Shown piece after piece: positions 1 through 12,700 of a stretch of 64,000 nt of DNA. This stretch comes from Limnomonas spitsbergensis. Its lineage: Eukaryota > Chlorophyta > Chlorophyceae > Chlamydomonadales. The translations under genes and the position numbers were made by a program. Position 1 is the stretch's first letter, and every line of letters starts with the position of its first letter. The stretch is taken from NCBI GenBank assembly GCA_037349105.1, contig JAYJMM010000036.1, forward strand, positions 4,562,001 to 4,626,000, in the 5' to 3' direction. The notes under the pieces were generated by a model. The model saw nothing but the letters and a program-made list of their open reading frames with translations, was not told the origin of the DNA and did no database searches.

Positions 1-720
1 GGTGTGGAATGTACAGTGATGTAATGCGCTTGTTTTTGTGGATTCCCCCCTGAAAGCCTTCGCGAAGTCCGCTCGCTATCTGAATCTACACGCTGGTTTG
101 GATATCACGATACTATGAAGTTCCGACCGTGACTGATACATGTGATCCCCAGTCATCGATTTTTCCACCCGCACAAACGTGCTGATGTGGTGCCAGTGAT
201 AGATGCCCTTGTGCAAAAATTATTGATTTCCAATGCAAGCAGAGATGGATAAATGGGGCACAAGGACACAGGCGTGTGACCGTGTGTGTGTGGAGAATGA
301 CACGATTTCTCAGATCTGAGCACTGTCCGGAGAAATAAAAAAAGGAGTTACGCCTCGCTAGGACCGAGAGAAAGAGTGTGGCATGAGCACCATCCTCCGG
401 AAAGATCATCCAGCCAAACAGTCTTCCCTTACATTTATTTGTACCGTAAAAGGGAAGGAATCCGCGCACCCCTGTTGAGGACTAATATATCGAATTCTTT
501 GCGCAGGCAAAAAGTACCCTACTCGTCGCACGCTCAGCTAAAATGTTTTGATATTTGCTGCTGGAAACACTACTCCCCACACCCCTTAATATAGTTGTTG
601 ATTATCATGCTGTCGCGCACCACTCCGCGCACCTCGAAAAATAAATAATTAAGCTCACAGTCAAACCGGTTTTACGGTACGGTATATGATATTGACATGT
701 TTGAATGCATGCCTTTGTAG
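1..720. other. Intergenic or intronic sequence with dispersed-repeat remnants
   Basis: No convincing coding exon is seen here. Between about 470 and 640 the sequence (stretches like CACTACTCCCCACACCCC and GCGCACCACTCCGCGCACC) resembles, in inverted orientation, material near 40300-40440 and 48180-48250. It is therefore probably a fragment of a dispersed repeat. The end of the stretch (about 700-720) leads into a TTTGTAG acceptor for the exon that starts at 721. Confidence 0.45.
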
Positions 721-882
721 GGCTATATGTTGGTCACGCTGGACCACTGCAAGCACCACATGGAGTACGTGTACGTGAGCACCATTCTCTCGACCGACTA
801 CACCGCAAAATGCGACTACGCCGTGGACACCCCGGCTGGGGATGTTGGTACCTGGAACAAGGTTGCGTGCAATGCAATGTAA
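721..882 (+). CDS. 3'-terminal exon of a truncated gene, possibly a PhoD-like phosphatase C-terminus
   Basis: An acceptor ending TTTGTAG is followed by 53 open codons and a TAA stop. The peptide starts GYMLVTLDHCKHHMEYVYVS, continues through a TILSTDYTAKCDYAVDTP segment and ends with a short tail. The pattern of a glycine-tyrosine strand followed by a second hydrophobic strand reminds me of the C-terminal beta region of PhoD-like metallophosphatases, but no catalytic residues lie in this exon. The family call is therefore weak. No matching upstream exon is visible in 1-720, so the rest of the gene should lie left of the window. The gene is convergent with the minus-strand gene ending at 2747. 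Confidence 0.4.
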   Translation, partial: GYMLVTLDHCKHHMEYVYVSTILSTDYTAKCDYAVDTPAGDVGTWNKVACNAM

Positions 883-2746
883 TATGCAGGGACGATGCCT
901 CTTTGTAGGCAGGAGAGCACTTTTGGTCATCGAAAGATGGCCGTTTTCGTTACCTACTTGATTCCTACTGATAGGATTTGAGTTGACTTTTGGAGTATCT
1001 AGTCCACCTTCTTGAATACGGTAGTAGTCAGTCCGCATTTTAAAGTTTAAAAGTAATGAATTTTGGATTTTTTTGAAAATCATGGAATAATCCCAACCCC
1101 AAAGTACAAGCCTCATCCTGTGATACCAGTATCCAACACTGCAAAAACAATAATTTTGATGCACGGTATGCTCGTGATAGGTAAATGGTATTTCGCACCT
1201 TCCCTTTATAGGACCCCTTCCTTTGCACCCTTTTGCACGGATATATATGCACGGATATATAAACGAGGTGTCTTAACTTGGTTGCCCTTACGTCTGTCGC
1301 TCACTTGTTTGCTTTCATACTGTTGTGCTGGCTACTGGTAGTTTCCATTTGCTCCTCGCATGGTTTTGCAGTTGTTTGCCTTTTGCCATCTTTTTGCGCA
1401 GGGTGTTCTTGTAGGTCATGCACCTTCTGCGTTTGGCTGTCTCCCTTGTCACTCCGTCGAGATGTACCTGATATATATTTAGTTGTGTAGCAGAATGCAG
1501 CTTCCACTGTATCTTCAGTTCGGATAAGGCTTTTGGGTGTATGCGTAGATGTTGTAATACCTCTATCCATTTTCCAAGCTGAACATTTCATCCGGATCAA
1601 CGCCATACACCGGTACCGGTAATCCTACGTTTTTTTGTGATAACCGTCCTACCCCGGGAAGTGACATCAAGTGTTCGAATCGGAACCAATAATTGTAGCC
1701 AGGTTAAGTCAATGCAGGGTGGTGTGTCATGTGCACTGGTATGACCTGCAATGAGAGACACGCCTAACAAAAAATAAGCTGAGCAGCAAGACCGACATAG
1801 GCATGAGAAAGCATGACAGAAAGTCAATTCATGAAAGTATCAAGGATGGCAGGAAATCAGTGAAAGACAGGAGCAAGCTTGGCAGGCAAACGGCCTGATG
1901 GATTGTTGCACTAGAAAGAACACGTGCATCCAAGAGCTATTTCAGAAAAGGCCTAGCGGTGCAAACCCAAATTAGAAACTTTGAACCTAAGCGATGCAGT
2001 GTATTACCAGTATGTATACCTGGACAGATAGTCTATGAACATGAAGCTCTCGATGGAGGAGGGATGCATTTTTGCAAAGAAGGAGCGGCGGAAATGATGA
2101 TCGCTGCATTACATGTGAGGGATAGAGGCTCTTAAAGCTTGAGTTCGAAAGCCCTTAGCAGGTCGTTTAAGACTGGCCAGGAAATGTTTAATAGTGCCAA
2201 AAGAGGTCACCTACCCAGTTTAGGTCTCCGACCAGGAAGCCCTGTCAACTAAGATAACCGATTGAAAGGGCTGTGAAGTAAATTTTAAACTCTGTGTGAT
2301 CGCCACCGTCGAAATGCATGCCGTATTGTCTTTAGTGCTTTGACTGACATTTAATGTAGCCTGGGGAAATCCCCAAACCCGGTGCCCTCACCCGCTGAAA
2401 AGGTTGGGGGGAGACATGTCTTACAAAGATGTGTGAGGGGAACCCATATATGATATATGACATGCATGGTCATGAATATGATCACTGAAAGCTTCAGCTC
2501 CATGGACACCTGGAAGCTCGCTACCGGAAAGAAGCGAGGTGGGCATGGGACAAAATAAATGTGGGTGGGTGGTACGAATCGGTGACGAAATAAACGCTCA
2601 GAGCGAGTAGCTAGAGTCCACTGATCAAGCAATTATGGCAGGTAGGAGAGTGAAGTAAGTATACTGACTGCTGCTGTTTTTAGGGATATTTATTCGGGTT
2701 CCCACCTGCCCAAGAGGTAAGTCCCCCAGTCATGAAAGAGTATGTG
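883..2746. other. Intergenic region without recognisable genes
   Basis: This lies between two convergent partial genes. Both strands hold only short, compositionally random open frames. No tRNA, tandem array or known element was recognised. Part of it must be 3' UTR of the two flanking genes. Confidence 0.5.
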
Positions 2747-3184
2747 TCAGCTGACAGCTTCTTCTGCTACTACGGGCTTAAGCACATTCAGGAACATGGT
2801 GCCCGGGACCCTGGCTCGCATGGCTACCTCCTGCTCCAGCAGTGGCACAGCCTTATCATCCTCCACCTTGCTGGGGAAAGGCAGTTGTGACATGCGCTTC
2901 GCCGCCGAAGTTAAGTTGGCTGCGGTGTAGGGAGTGAAGAGCGAGCGAGCGGAATGCGAGCTGGGGGGCACGAGGGAAGATGCGTGTTGCCTCTTCAATA
3001 GTCGCCCGCTGGTACACTGGTTCATTCAAAGCCTGCAGTATGCCAATTATATTGCGATAGTCGTCGGTGATGACGTCCTTGCACTTGGAGGCGATGTAGG
3101 CATTGGAGTCAATGGCCAACTCCAGCAATAGGGGCTTCAGCATTCCAAGGCTGTCATCCTGTTTGATGTCCTCAGCCTTGACAC
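2747..3184 (-). CDS. C-terminal part of an unidentified protein with one frameshift
   Basis: Read on the minus strand, an acceptor ending TATGTTCAG is followed at 3184 by a protein-like frame beginning VKAEDIKQDDSLGMLKPLLL and running to an ATRIFPRAP segment near 2957. From there the convincing reading moves to another frame (SRSLFTPYTAANLTSAAK and onwards), ending in a VVAEEAVS tail and a stop at 2747-2749. The switch falls at a run of six G/C bases, so it could be a sequencing error or a real one-base indel. Both halves look like ordinary globular, mostly helical protein. I do not recognise the family. A basic N-terminal exon could lie at 3383-3619 on the same strand, back to back with the sirtuin start, but this is not established. 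Confidence 0.4.
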
Positions 3185-3224
3185 CTGAACATAGAGATCA
3201 GGCAGAGCATAAGCCCCTTGCTCA

Positions 3225-3345
3225 CAGCCTATGCACACATCCCCATGGACACAGCCCCATGCACACAACCCCATCCATGCACACAGCCCCATGCACACAA
3301 CCCCATCCATGCACACAGCCACGGGCACACAACGCCATGTACACA
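3225..3345. repeat. Short tandem array of CCCATGCACACA-type units
   Basis: Units such as CAGCCCCATGCACACAACC recur about six times with small variants. The array lies next to the acceptor of the minus-strand exon at 3184. Confidence 0.8.
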
Positions 3346-3792
3346 GCGTTATGTATTGGTACATGTTTGATCATAAGTGCCCCTAATATTTTGTTTTGCT
3401 CTCTCTCTTGAAAAAGAAATAAAACGCCAGAGCGTGGGTCAAAGAATACGGCTTGATGCGCGACAATCGCCGCAAACTTTTCTTTTCTTTGGACTTAACA
3501 AGGTTTTGCAACCTCCGTGACACCTGCAGGGCGAAGGCTGAAAGGGTGGACAATCGGTGCCGGTACGTTGAAGTGCGGATGTAAATGCGGGATAATTGCG
3601 GGATCCGCGATTCGTCCATTCTTCACACCTCGTTAAGTCGCAAAACAAGAACCCTCAGACCGCTGTTCAGCGTCATATCTCTTTCTTCTCTCTGTAGCCT
3701 AGCTTCTACGTCTTACTCAAGCCACGCTTCGGCGTTTTACGGCAGACCGTCTGTAACACAAGTTACGAGGCGCTCCAAGCCTGCAAGCTGCC

Positions 3793-6700
3793 ATGAGTCT
3801 GGGTTATGCTGATAAGCTGAAGCGCAAGAAGAACGTTGGAGGGCAGCTCGGCGCGACAGAGTTCTTCGACAGCGTGCAGGATGTGGAGGAAAAGATGAAA
3901 GAAGTAGTCAACATGGTGAGGAAGATTTTGTGCTGGTCCAGCTTCCCCTGTCACTTATCGTACACGCCGGCAAAATGCATTTTTCGCTCTGTTCTTGCAT
4001 GGCAGTTTTGTACGAAGTACCTGCATGGCCAGTGTTGACCAGTCATCCCGCCCAGCTGCCTTGCTCCCCATGCATCGGTTCACCAGGCATTTATGCTGCT
4101 CAGTGACGCATGGGCATCAGCAGCTCCTCTGCATGGGCATCAGTTGCACCTCTGCATGGGCATCAGCAGCACCTCTGCATGCGCATCAGCAGCACCTCTG
4201 CATGGGCATCAGCAGCACCTCTGCATGGGCATTAGCAGCACCTCTGCATGGGCATCAGTAGTACCTCTGCATGGGCATCAGCAGCACACTGCATGGGCGT
4301 CAGCAGCACCACTGCATGGGCATCAGCAGCACCTCTGCATGGGCCATCAGCAGCTCCTCTGCATGGGCATCAGCAGCACCTCTGCATGGGCCATCAGCAG
4401 CACCTCTGCATAGGCATCAGCAGCACCTCTGCATGGGCATCAGCAGCACCTCTGTATGGGCATCAGCAGCACCTCTGCATGGGCCATCAGCAGCACCACT
4501 GCATGGGCATCAGCAGCACCACTGCATGGGCCATCAGCAGCACCTCTGCATGGGCCATCAGCAGCTCCTCTGCATGGGCCATCAGCAGCACCTCTGCATG
4601 CGCATCAGCAGCACCTCTGCATGGGCCATCAGCAGCACCTCTGCCTGGGCATCAGCAGTCCCTCTGCATGGGCATCAGCAGCACCTCTGCATGGGCATCA
4701 GCAGCACCTCTACATGGGCATCAGTAGCACCTCTGCATGGCCATCAGCAGCACCTCTGCATGGCCATCAGTAGCATCTCTGCATGGGCCATCAGCAGCAC
4801 CACTGCATGGGCCATCAGCAGCACCTCTGCATGGGCCATCAGCAGCACCTCTGCATGGGCATCAGCAGCACCTCTGCATGGGCATCAGCAGCACCTCTGC
4901 ATGGGCCATCAGCAGCACCTCTGCATGGGCATCAGCAGCACCTCTGCATGGGCCATCAGCAGCACCTCTGCATGGGCATCAGCAGCACCTCTACATGGGC
5001 ATCAGTAGCACCTCTGCATGGGCCATCAGCAGCACCTCTGCATGGGCATCAGCAGCACCTCTGCATGGGCATCAGCAGCACCTCTGCATGGGCATCAGCA
5101 GCACCTCTGCATGGGCCATCAGCAGCACCTCTGCATGGGCATCAGCAGCACCTCTGCATTGGCATCAGCAGCACATCTGCATAGGTGTTTGCATGGCATT
5201 GTAGGACCCCCATGCACTAATGTTCATTTAAAGGTGTGATGCACCTTTAGCGTCAAATCCACTTCTGTGTGTCGTGTACATTTCAGCAACGTAACGGTCT
5301 AGTCTCCCCGGATCCTGGTCAGAGCGCGCCCTTCTTCTTGTTCAACTGGCCCTAGGCCGGTTCAGATTTGGTTCCAATTAGCCCAGTCCGTAGGTGCTGA
5401 GCAGCGGCCTGCGTAAGGCGTGCTGGCGTGCGCTGATACGCAGCCATGCATCTGGATGACTGCTTGGATTATATATGTTCATGGCCATTCTCATCTGTGT
5501 TTATCTTTGGTGTCTCAGCTACTTTTCAGCTACACTTGAGCTTTTGGCTTGCGGCTCCATGTGCGGCCAGCCCTTCTACTTTGGCCACCAGTCAAAGGCG
5601 GATCCAGGCTTAGTCCCAATTGGGCCATTGACAGCCGTGGGGTGGCCTGCTAAACGTGGACTCGCAGCCAAAAAAGAAATGTCGATTGTCATGCAAGTGC
5701 CCCCTTGATGATGTGCGCTGTATACGCCTGCCTGCTTCAGCTACAATTCAGCTGCATCAGGGTCTACAGCCAAGAGGTCTGGCTACTCATGCCTCTGGCG
5801 ATAGGCTGGTCAAGGTTTGGGCCCTACTGGCCCTGATGTTTCCATCCAGCGGCTCACCAATGGTGATATGGCACACACTACATGAAGCACTGAGGGTGGC
5901 CCCTACATGGTGTGACCAGGTGGCCCATAAATGGTGTGACCACGTGGCCCCTACATGGTGTGACCAGGTGGCCCCTAAATGGTGTGACCACGTGGCCCCT
6001 ACATGGTGTGACCACGTGGCCCCAACTTGGTGTGACCAAGTGGCCACTAAATGGTGTGACCAGGTGGCCCCTAAATGGTGTGACCAAGTGGCCCCTAAAT
6101 GGTGTGACCAGGTGGCCCCTAAATGGAGTGACCAGGCGGCCCCTAACTGGTGTGACCAGGTGGCCCCTAAATGGTGTGCCCAGGTGGCCCCTAAATGGTG
6201 TGACCAGGTGGCCCATAAATGGTGTGACCAAGTGGCCCCTAAATGGTGTGACCAGGTGGCCCATAAATGGTGTGACCAAGTAGCCCATAAATGGTGTGAC
6301 CAAGTGGCCCATTAAAGGTGTGACCAGGTGACCCCTAAATGGTGTGACCCGGTAGCCCCTAAATGGTGTGACCAGGTGGCCCCTAAATGGTGTGACCAGG
6401 TGACCCCTAAATGGTGTAGCCACGTGGCCCCTAACTGGTGTGACCAGGTGACCCCTAAATGGTGTGACCAGGTGGCCCCTAAATGGTGTGACCAGGTGAC
6501 CCCTAAATGGTGTAGCCACGTGGCCCCGAAATGGTGTGACCAGGTGGCCCCTAAATGGTGTGACCAGGTGGCCCCTAAATGGTGTGACCAGGTGACCCCT
6601 AAATGGTGTGACCAGGTGACCCCTAAATGGTGTGACCAGGTGGCCCCTACATGGTGTGACCATGTGGCCCCTAAATAGTGTGACCAGGTGGCCCCTACAT

Positions 6701-9700
6701 GGTGTGACCAGGTGGCCCCTGAATGGTGTGACCAGGTGGCCCCTAAATGGTGCGACCAGACGGCCCCTAAATGGTGTGACCAGGTGGCCCCTGAATGGTG
6801 TGACCAGGTGGCTCCGAAATGGTGTTTCCAGGCGGCCCCAAATGGTGTGACCAGGTGGCCCCTAAATGGTGTGACCAGGTGGTCCCTAAATGGTGTAGCC
6901 CAGGTGACCCCTAAATGGTGTGACCAAGTGGCCCCTAAACGGTGTGACCAGGTGGCCCCTAAATGGTGTAGCCCAGGCGGCCCCTAAATGGTGTGACCAG
7001 GCGGCCCCTAAATGGTGTGACCAGGCGGCCCCTAAATGGTGTGACCAGGCGGCCCCTAAATGGTGTGACCATGTGGCATATAAATGGTGTGACCACGTGG
7101 CCCCTAAATGGTGTGACCAAGTGGCCCCTAAATGGTGTGACCAGGCGGCCCCTAAATGGTGTGACCACGTGGCCCATAAATGGTGTGACCAAGTGGCCCC
7201 TAAATGGTGTGACCAGGTGGCCCCTAAATGGTGTGACCATGTGGTCCCTAAATGGTGTAGCCACGTGGCCCCTAAATGGTGTGACCAAGTGGCCCTTTTT
7301 CGTTGTGTGACCAGGTGGCCCCTAAATGGTGTGTCCAAGTTCCCCCTTTTCCATTGTGAGACCAGGTGGCCCAGGAGGGAGCCCGTGTGTTTGTGTTCAC
7401 GGGAGCGGGCATCTCCACGTCGACTGGGATCCCTGACTTCAGGTGATCATGGCTCTCTGGCCTGAGATCTGTTCAGATCATCTAGATTCGCCAGGCAGGC
7501 AGACAGGGGAGGATCTAGATCGGATAGCTGGGCAGAGAGTGAAGTATCTGGATCCGTCAAATAGGCAGACAGGGGAGGATCTAGATCCGATAGCTAGACA
7601 GGCAGGGAAGTATCTAGATCCACCAGCTAGGCAGGCAGGGAAACAACTGGATCGGCCAGCTAGGCAGACAGAGAAGTATCTAGGTCTGCCAGCTAGACAG
7701 GCAAGGAAGCATCTACATGGGCCAGCTAGACAAGCAGGGAAGTATCTAGATCCGCCAGCTAGGCAGGCAGGGAAGGATCTAGATCAGTAAAGTATTTCTA
7801 CCCAAACCCGAATTCAGGTGGCCATGGCCCAGAGATATGTTCATACCCGTTTGATCCGCCCGTCTGATACACGATCAGATCCGCCAGATCCGCCCACTCG
7901 GTAGCCTGCGGAGCCCGTCGCTTTATTTTAAAGGCTCGGGATGAGTAAAAGCATCGAGCTGAGCAGTAGGCCTTCGTGTGTGGGAGGGGCTCGGGATGAG
8001 TAAAAGCATCGAGCTGAGCAGTAGGCCTTCGTGTGTGGGAGGGGCTCGGCAGAGCTGGGTCGGCTCGGAATCGGGTCACCTTTTGTCCAACTTTTGAAGC
8101 CTGGGGGATAAGTCAGGCATCAGGACAGGCCGCAAGTCACCTCAAACAGGAGGGAGAGAGGGAGGAGGAGAGCTGGGTCGGCATGGAAGTGCGTCACATT
8201 ATAGTTTGAAGGCTGGGGGATGAGTAAGGCAGCATGCCAAGCAGCGCGTCGCGAAAAGTCACGAAAAGGAGGGGGGGAGGGGATGGGGAGGGCTGGGTTG
8301 GCATGGAAGTGTGTCATCTCCTGTCAAAGCCCTGAAGGCCGGGTTAATTACATTAAAAACAATTGAGCCAGACAGGGGGGCTGTTTGCAGGGGCTGGGGG
8401 GAGCTAGGGAGGGGCCCTCGGTGATGGACGCCCCTAGAAAGTTTGGCAAGCTGTTCTCAAGGAATGGACGTAGGACCCCTGCAGGCCGCTGGCCTGCTGA
8501 CTGGCTGTCAGCAAACGCTTGTTGTCAGCGTCCAGCCTCTACGTCAGTCCCACCCCTCCGCCGCTGCGGATGTACCCCCATGCGTCTTTGTCTCTTTGAG
8601 CATCACTGCCTTACTGTCCATGCCTCTCATTTCCACCTTGCACTTATAAAGTCCACCCTCATGCGCATTGTCCCGCACACATTCCACGGACTGCACCGCC
8701 AGCTTCTCCCTGTCCATGCCTCTCATTTCCCCTTGCACTTATGAACTCCCCCCCCATGCGCATTGTTGGCATGCATAGTGGGCGAGGAGAATAACCCTTA
8801 ACCCTAAACCCTACGCACATTCTCCCATGCGTATTCCCCTTCACTTCAGTGCCAGTTTCCCGCTGTGCCAGGCTGAAATTTATATAACAAATTAAAGCCA
8901 AATAAATGAATAATTGTAGGAAACTACCGGTATGTCCTAATACATTAGTTTCCCACCGTCTGTAGGAAAAGACCGGTATTCTGAATAAAAATCGTTTGGA
9001 TTATTTTTATCTTTTGTAAATCCACCCATGCGCCTCAACTCCTAAAGCCATCATGCACATTCCACCCTCTGCACTGCCGTTTCCTCCCTGCATGTTCCCC
9101 ACGCAACCTTAATGGATAGATGTATGAATAAATACGCAAATAAGTGCGTGTATTGAGGAAGCCGCCCACTTTAACCAAAGCACGGGACATGGCTCCCGCT
9201 CAATTTCATTAAATTATGTTTAGTGGCTGTCAGCCGACTCTGAACTCCCAAAATGTTTCCATATCCCATGAGCATGACATGTTCTTTCTGGCCGAAGCAC
9301 GGGACATGGCTCCCGGTGATGACATGGTAACAGCGCGGACGCGGCCACGGCCCATGCCGCACTATTCCTTCAAACTTCAAGCCCCTGTGGGGCGTAGCCT
9401 TTCTTTCATTTCTTTCCACCGTGATAATGGCTCTGGGTGCATGCATTAACTTGGTCACAAGATCCTCAAGTAGGCAATAGGCCTCACCCATGCAATTTGC
9501 TCAAATGGGGACTGATCAAACCAAGATCCCCTTGGGGACAGTCCTGTTGCCTTTGCTATAACCCATCCCTGGCTGTGGATGGCTGCATCAACTTTGTAAC
9601 AGCAACATTGTCACTGCATATTCCCCAATCTACACCCACTTATGCCCCCCCCCCCCCCCAAACCCCGCGCACGCGCCCCTTTACGCTCTCCTAACCCCAT

Positions 9701-12700
9701 GCACTTCCTGCTTTGCCTCATGCTCCCCATCTGTGGCCATCATGTGCTCCCACCAGGGGTCCGTCGGGCATCTGGACCCTGCGTGCCAAGAAGCAGCCCT
9801 TACCGCCAATGAAGACGCGGTTTGAATACGCAAAACCCAGCTTCACTCACATGGTAAGAAGCATATGCCTGTCAGTTGTCCCTCCCCCAACCCTCAGCTT
9901 TCCTCCTCCATGCCATCGCTCAACTCCTTCGCACCACCCTCCCATATCCCACTCACATTTTGGACACACACCCCACCCATCCTGTCATCCTCACTTATCC
10001 CTCAATCACCCCTCACACACTCATCCTCCACACATGCCGTACATCTCCCTCACTTCTCCCTCACACTCCCCCACACCTTCCTCACACCTTCCTCGCATCT
10101 CCCTCACACCTCCCTGATATATTCATCACACCTCCCTCCCTCACACTTCCCTTACTCCCCCCTCACACCTCCCTCACACCTCCCTCACACCTCCCTCACA
10201 CCTCCTTCGTTTCCTCCCTCACACCTTCCTCACACCTCCCTCACACCTCCCTTGTTTCCTTTCTCCCAGAGATGCCCCCCGCTCTCCCACACTTGCTCCC
10301 TCCCTCGTTTCTTTCCTCACACACATGCCCTCCCCCTTCCTCCCTTACGCCTGTCCCTGCCCTTTCCTATCAGACCTTGCATGCCCTGGTAGCTGCTGTT
10401 AAGGTATCACACGTGTGCTCCTGTGCCCCTATCCTTGGCCCTTCCCCCCTGCCCCCCTCCCTACACCTCCCCTCCTTCCCTTTACCCACACATGCACCCC
10501 CTACCCACCCTCCTGCCTGTCCCTGTTCTCTCCTTAAAGACCCTATATGTCCAGGTAGCTGCTGGAAAGGTGACCCACGTGTGCTCCTCTGCTCCCCTCC
10601 TCCCACACATGCCCCCCCACCCCCCTCCCCCCCACCCCACCCCACCACCTTCCTCTCACACTGGCCCCACCCCCTCCCTCCCTCCCTCCCTCCCTCCCTC
10701 CCTTCTCCCACACATGCCCCCCCCCCCTCCCTCCCCCCTCCCACCCCCCCCCCCCCCCCCCCTCCCTCCCCCCTCCCACACATGCCCCCCCCCCCCCTCC
10801 CTCCCCCCTCCCACACATGCCCCCCCCCCCCTCCCTCCCCCTCCCACACATGCCCCCCCCCCCTCCCTCCCCCCTCCCACACATGCCCCCCCCCCCCCCG
10901 CCTCCCTCCCCCCTCCCACACATGCCCCCTCCCCCCCCCTCCTTCCCTCCCTCCCTCCCTCCCCCCTCCCACACATGCCCCCCCCCCCCCCCTCCTTCCC
11001 TCCCTCCCTCCCTCCCCCCTCCCACACATGCCCCCCCCCCCCCCTCCCTCGCCCCTCCCACACATGCCCCCTCCCACCCCCTCCTTCCATCCCTCCCTCC
11101 CTCCCCCCTCCCTCACATGCCCCCCCCCCCTCCCTTCTGCCTGTCCCTGCTCTTTCTTGTCAGGCCCTGAATGCCCTGGTAGGTGCCGGGAAGGTCACCC
11201 ACGTATGCAGCCAGAACGTGGACAGCCTGCACCTGCGCTCAGGTCTGAAGCGCGAAGTGGTGTCGGAGCTGCACGGGAACTGCTTTGCAGAGAGGTGCCA
11301 ATCTTGCCGCCGGGAGTTCCTGAGAGACTTTGAGGTGGGATGCGGCAGGGGGGGATGGCACGATACGGCAGGGGGGGGATGGCACGATACGGCACAGGAT
11401 TATGCTACCAAGGTAGCATGATACGGCACGAAACAGCATGATACGGTACAGGTTTATCCGGATTGTTGATCGGCTACTAAACAGTGCAGAAGAAAATGTA
11501 CGCCAAAAAATATCTCCTCACTGGCATCAAGCATATTGCTCAGCTTGAGTACGGTATGTTCATTGCGGTATGTTCACTGAACGTCAAAGGTCGGGCGAGC
11601 GGCAACGGCTGGACACGCGACCAACCGAAATGTGTAAAGGCCCAATCCCTTCTCAAGCTACTTAAGTATATTGCTACCAAGATCTTTGGTGTGTGCCAGA
11701 AAGATTTTTGGTAAAGGCCAGAAAGATCTTTGATGCATGCCAGAAAGATCTTTAATAAAGGCCAGAAAGATCTTCGGTGTAGGCCAGAAAGATCTTTGGT
11801 GTGTGCCGGAAAGATTTTTGGTGCTGGCCTGGGACTCAACCAGTGATGTACATTTTACTTTTTATTTTCCTTTGCTTGGACTTCGCAAAGTTTGAGGCAG
11901 GGTGCCCACCCTTGAAAACCCTTGAGACACAAGCACTACAAAACAGCCCCTGGTGCGTGTAAGGTCCTCGTCATCAGCTGAGAAAAGGCGAGAGAACCGG
12001 TGTATTTTGGTATTAATTAAAATTCCACCCAGAATGAAAAGTGAGACAATCCGTGAAAAAAAGGTGAGAGCCGAGGCGCCACTTCTGTTGCCAACAGCGA
12101 TGCATCACCAATAAGGTTTAGGGTTGACCCACCATAACCCTTGACCCTAAAATGTTTTCACTGGACTCAACCGTACACACCCTTGTCCAAGCCTCCTCCT
12201 CACTCCAACTTCCGGATTGAAGCAGTCATCCTTAACCCCATGTGGCTAAGGGCACTTGCTCCTGCGGTAGCATCAGTGTCCATTTTTTCTTGCCTCAGCT
12301 ACACATGTCAGCTACACACCAGCCTCTGGCCGGCAGCCCTATCTGTGGCCAGCCATGTTGCTTTGGCCAACAGCCGTAGGCCTGACCAGGCCTGTCCCAA
12401 TCGAGCCTGCGATGGCCGCAGGGTGGCCTGTTGAAGGTGCACTCGCAGCCGAAATAAGGAGCACTGGGCTGAAGACTGGAAGGCGTAAGGATGGCACTGT
12501 GCCATAGACCCCTGTGGCTGGTCGACCAGTTGCTCTTGCTTTATAAAAAAATATCGGCTCTCAGCTCGTGGCGAGCTCCTGCCTCCGTGCTAGAACACTG
12601 CATGATCCCACCCTGGACTGCGACTCGGCCTCACACTTGTTACCTATTGTTCTTGATGCTACTTCCCGGAAGACATTTGTTACTTTACCCGAAACCCTGA

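Noticed and set aside
4090..7346. Many long open frames ([25 protein letters not shown] types) on both strands
   Set aside because: They are readings of two minisatellites whose unit length happens to keep frames open. They lie inside an intron proven by phase-consistent sirtuin exons.
9713..11421. Proline/serine-rich (plus) and glycine-rich (minus) frames up to 485 codons
   Set aside because: They are a composition effect of the polypyrimidine tract. Only the 11164-11334 exon inside it shows a real domain.
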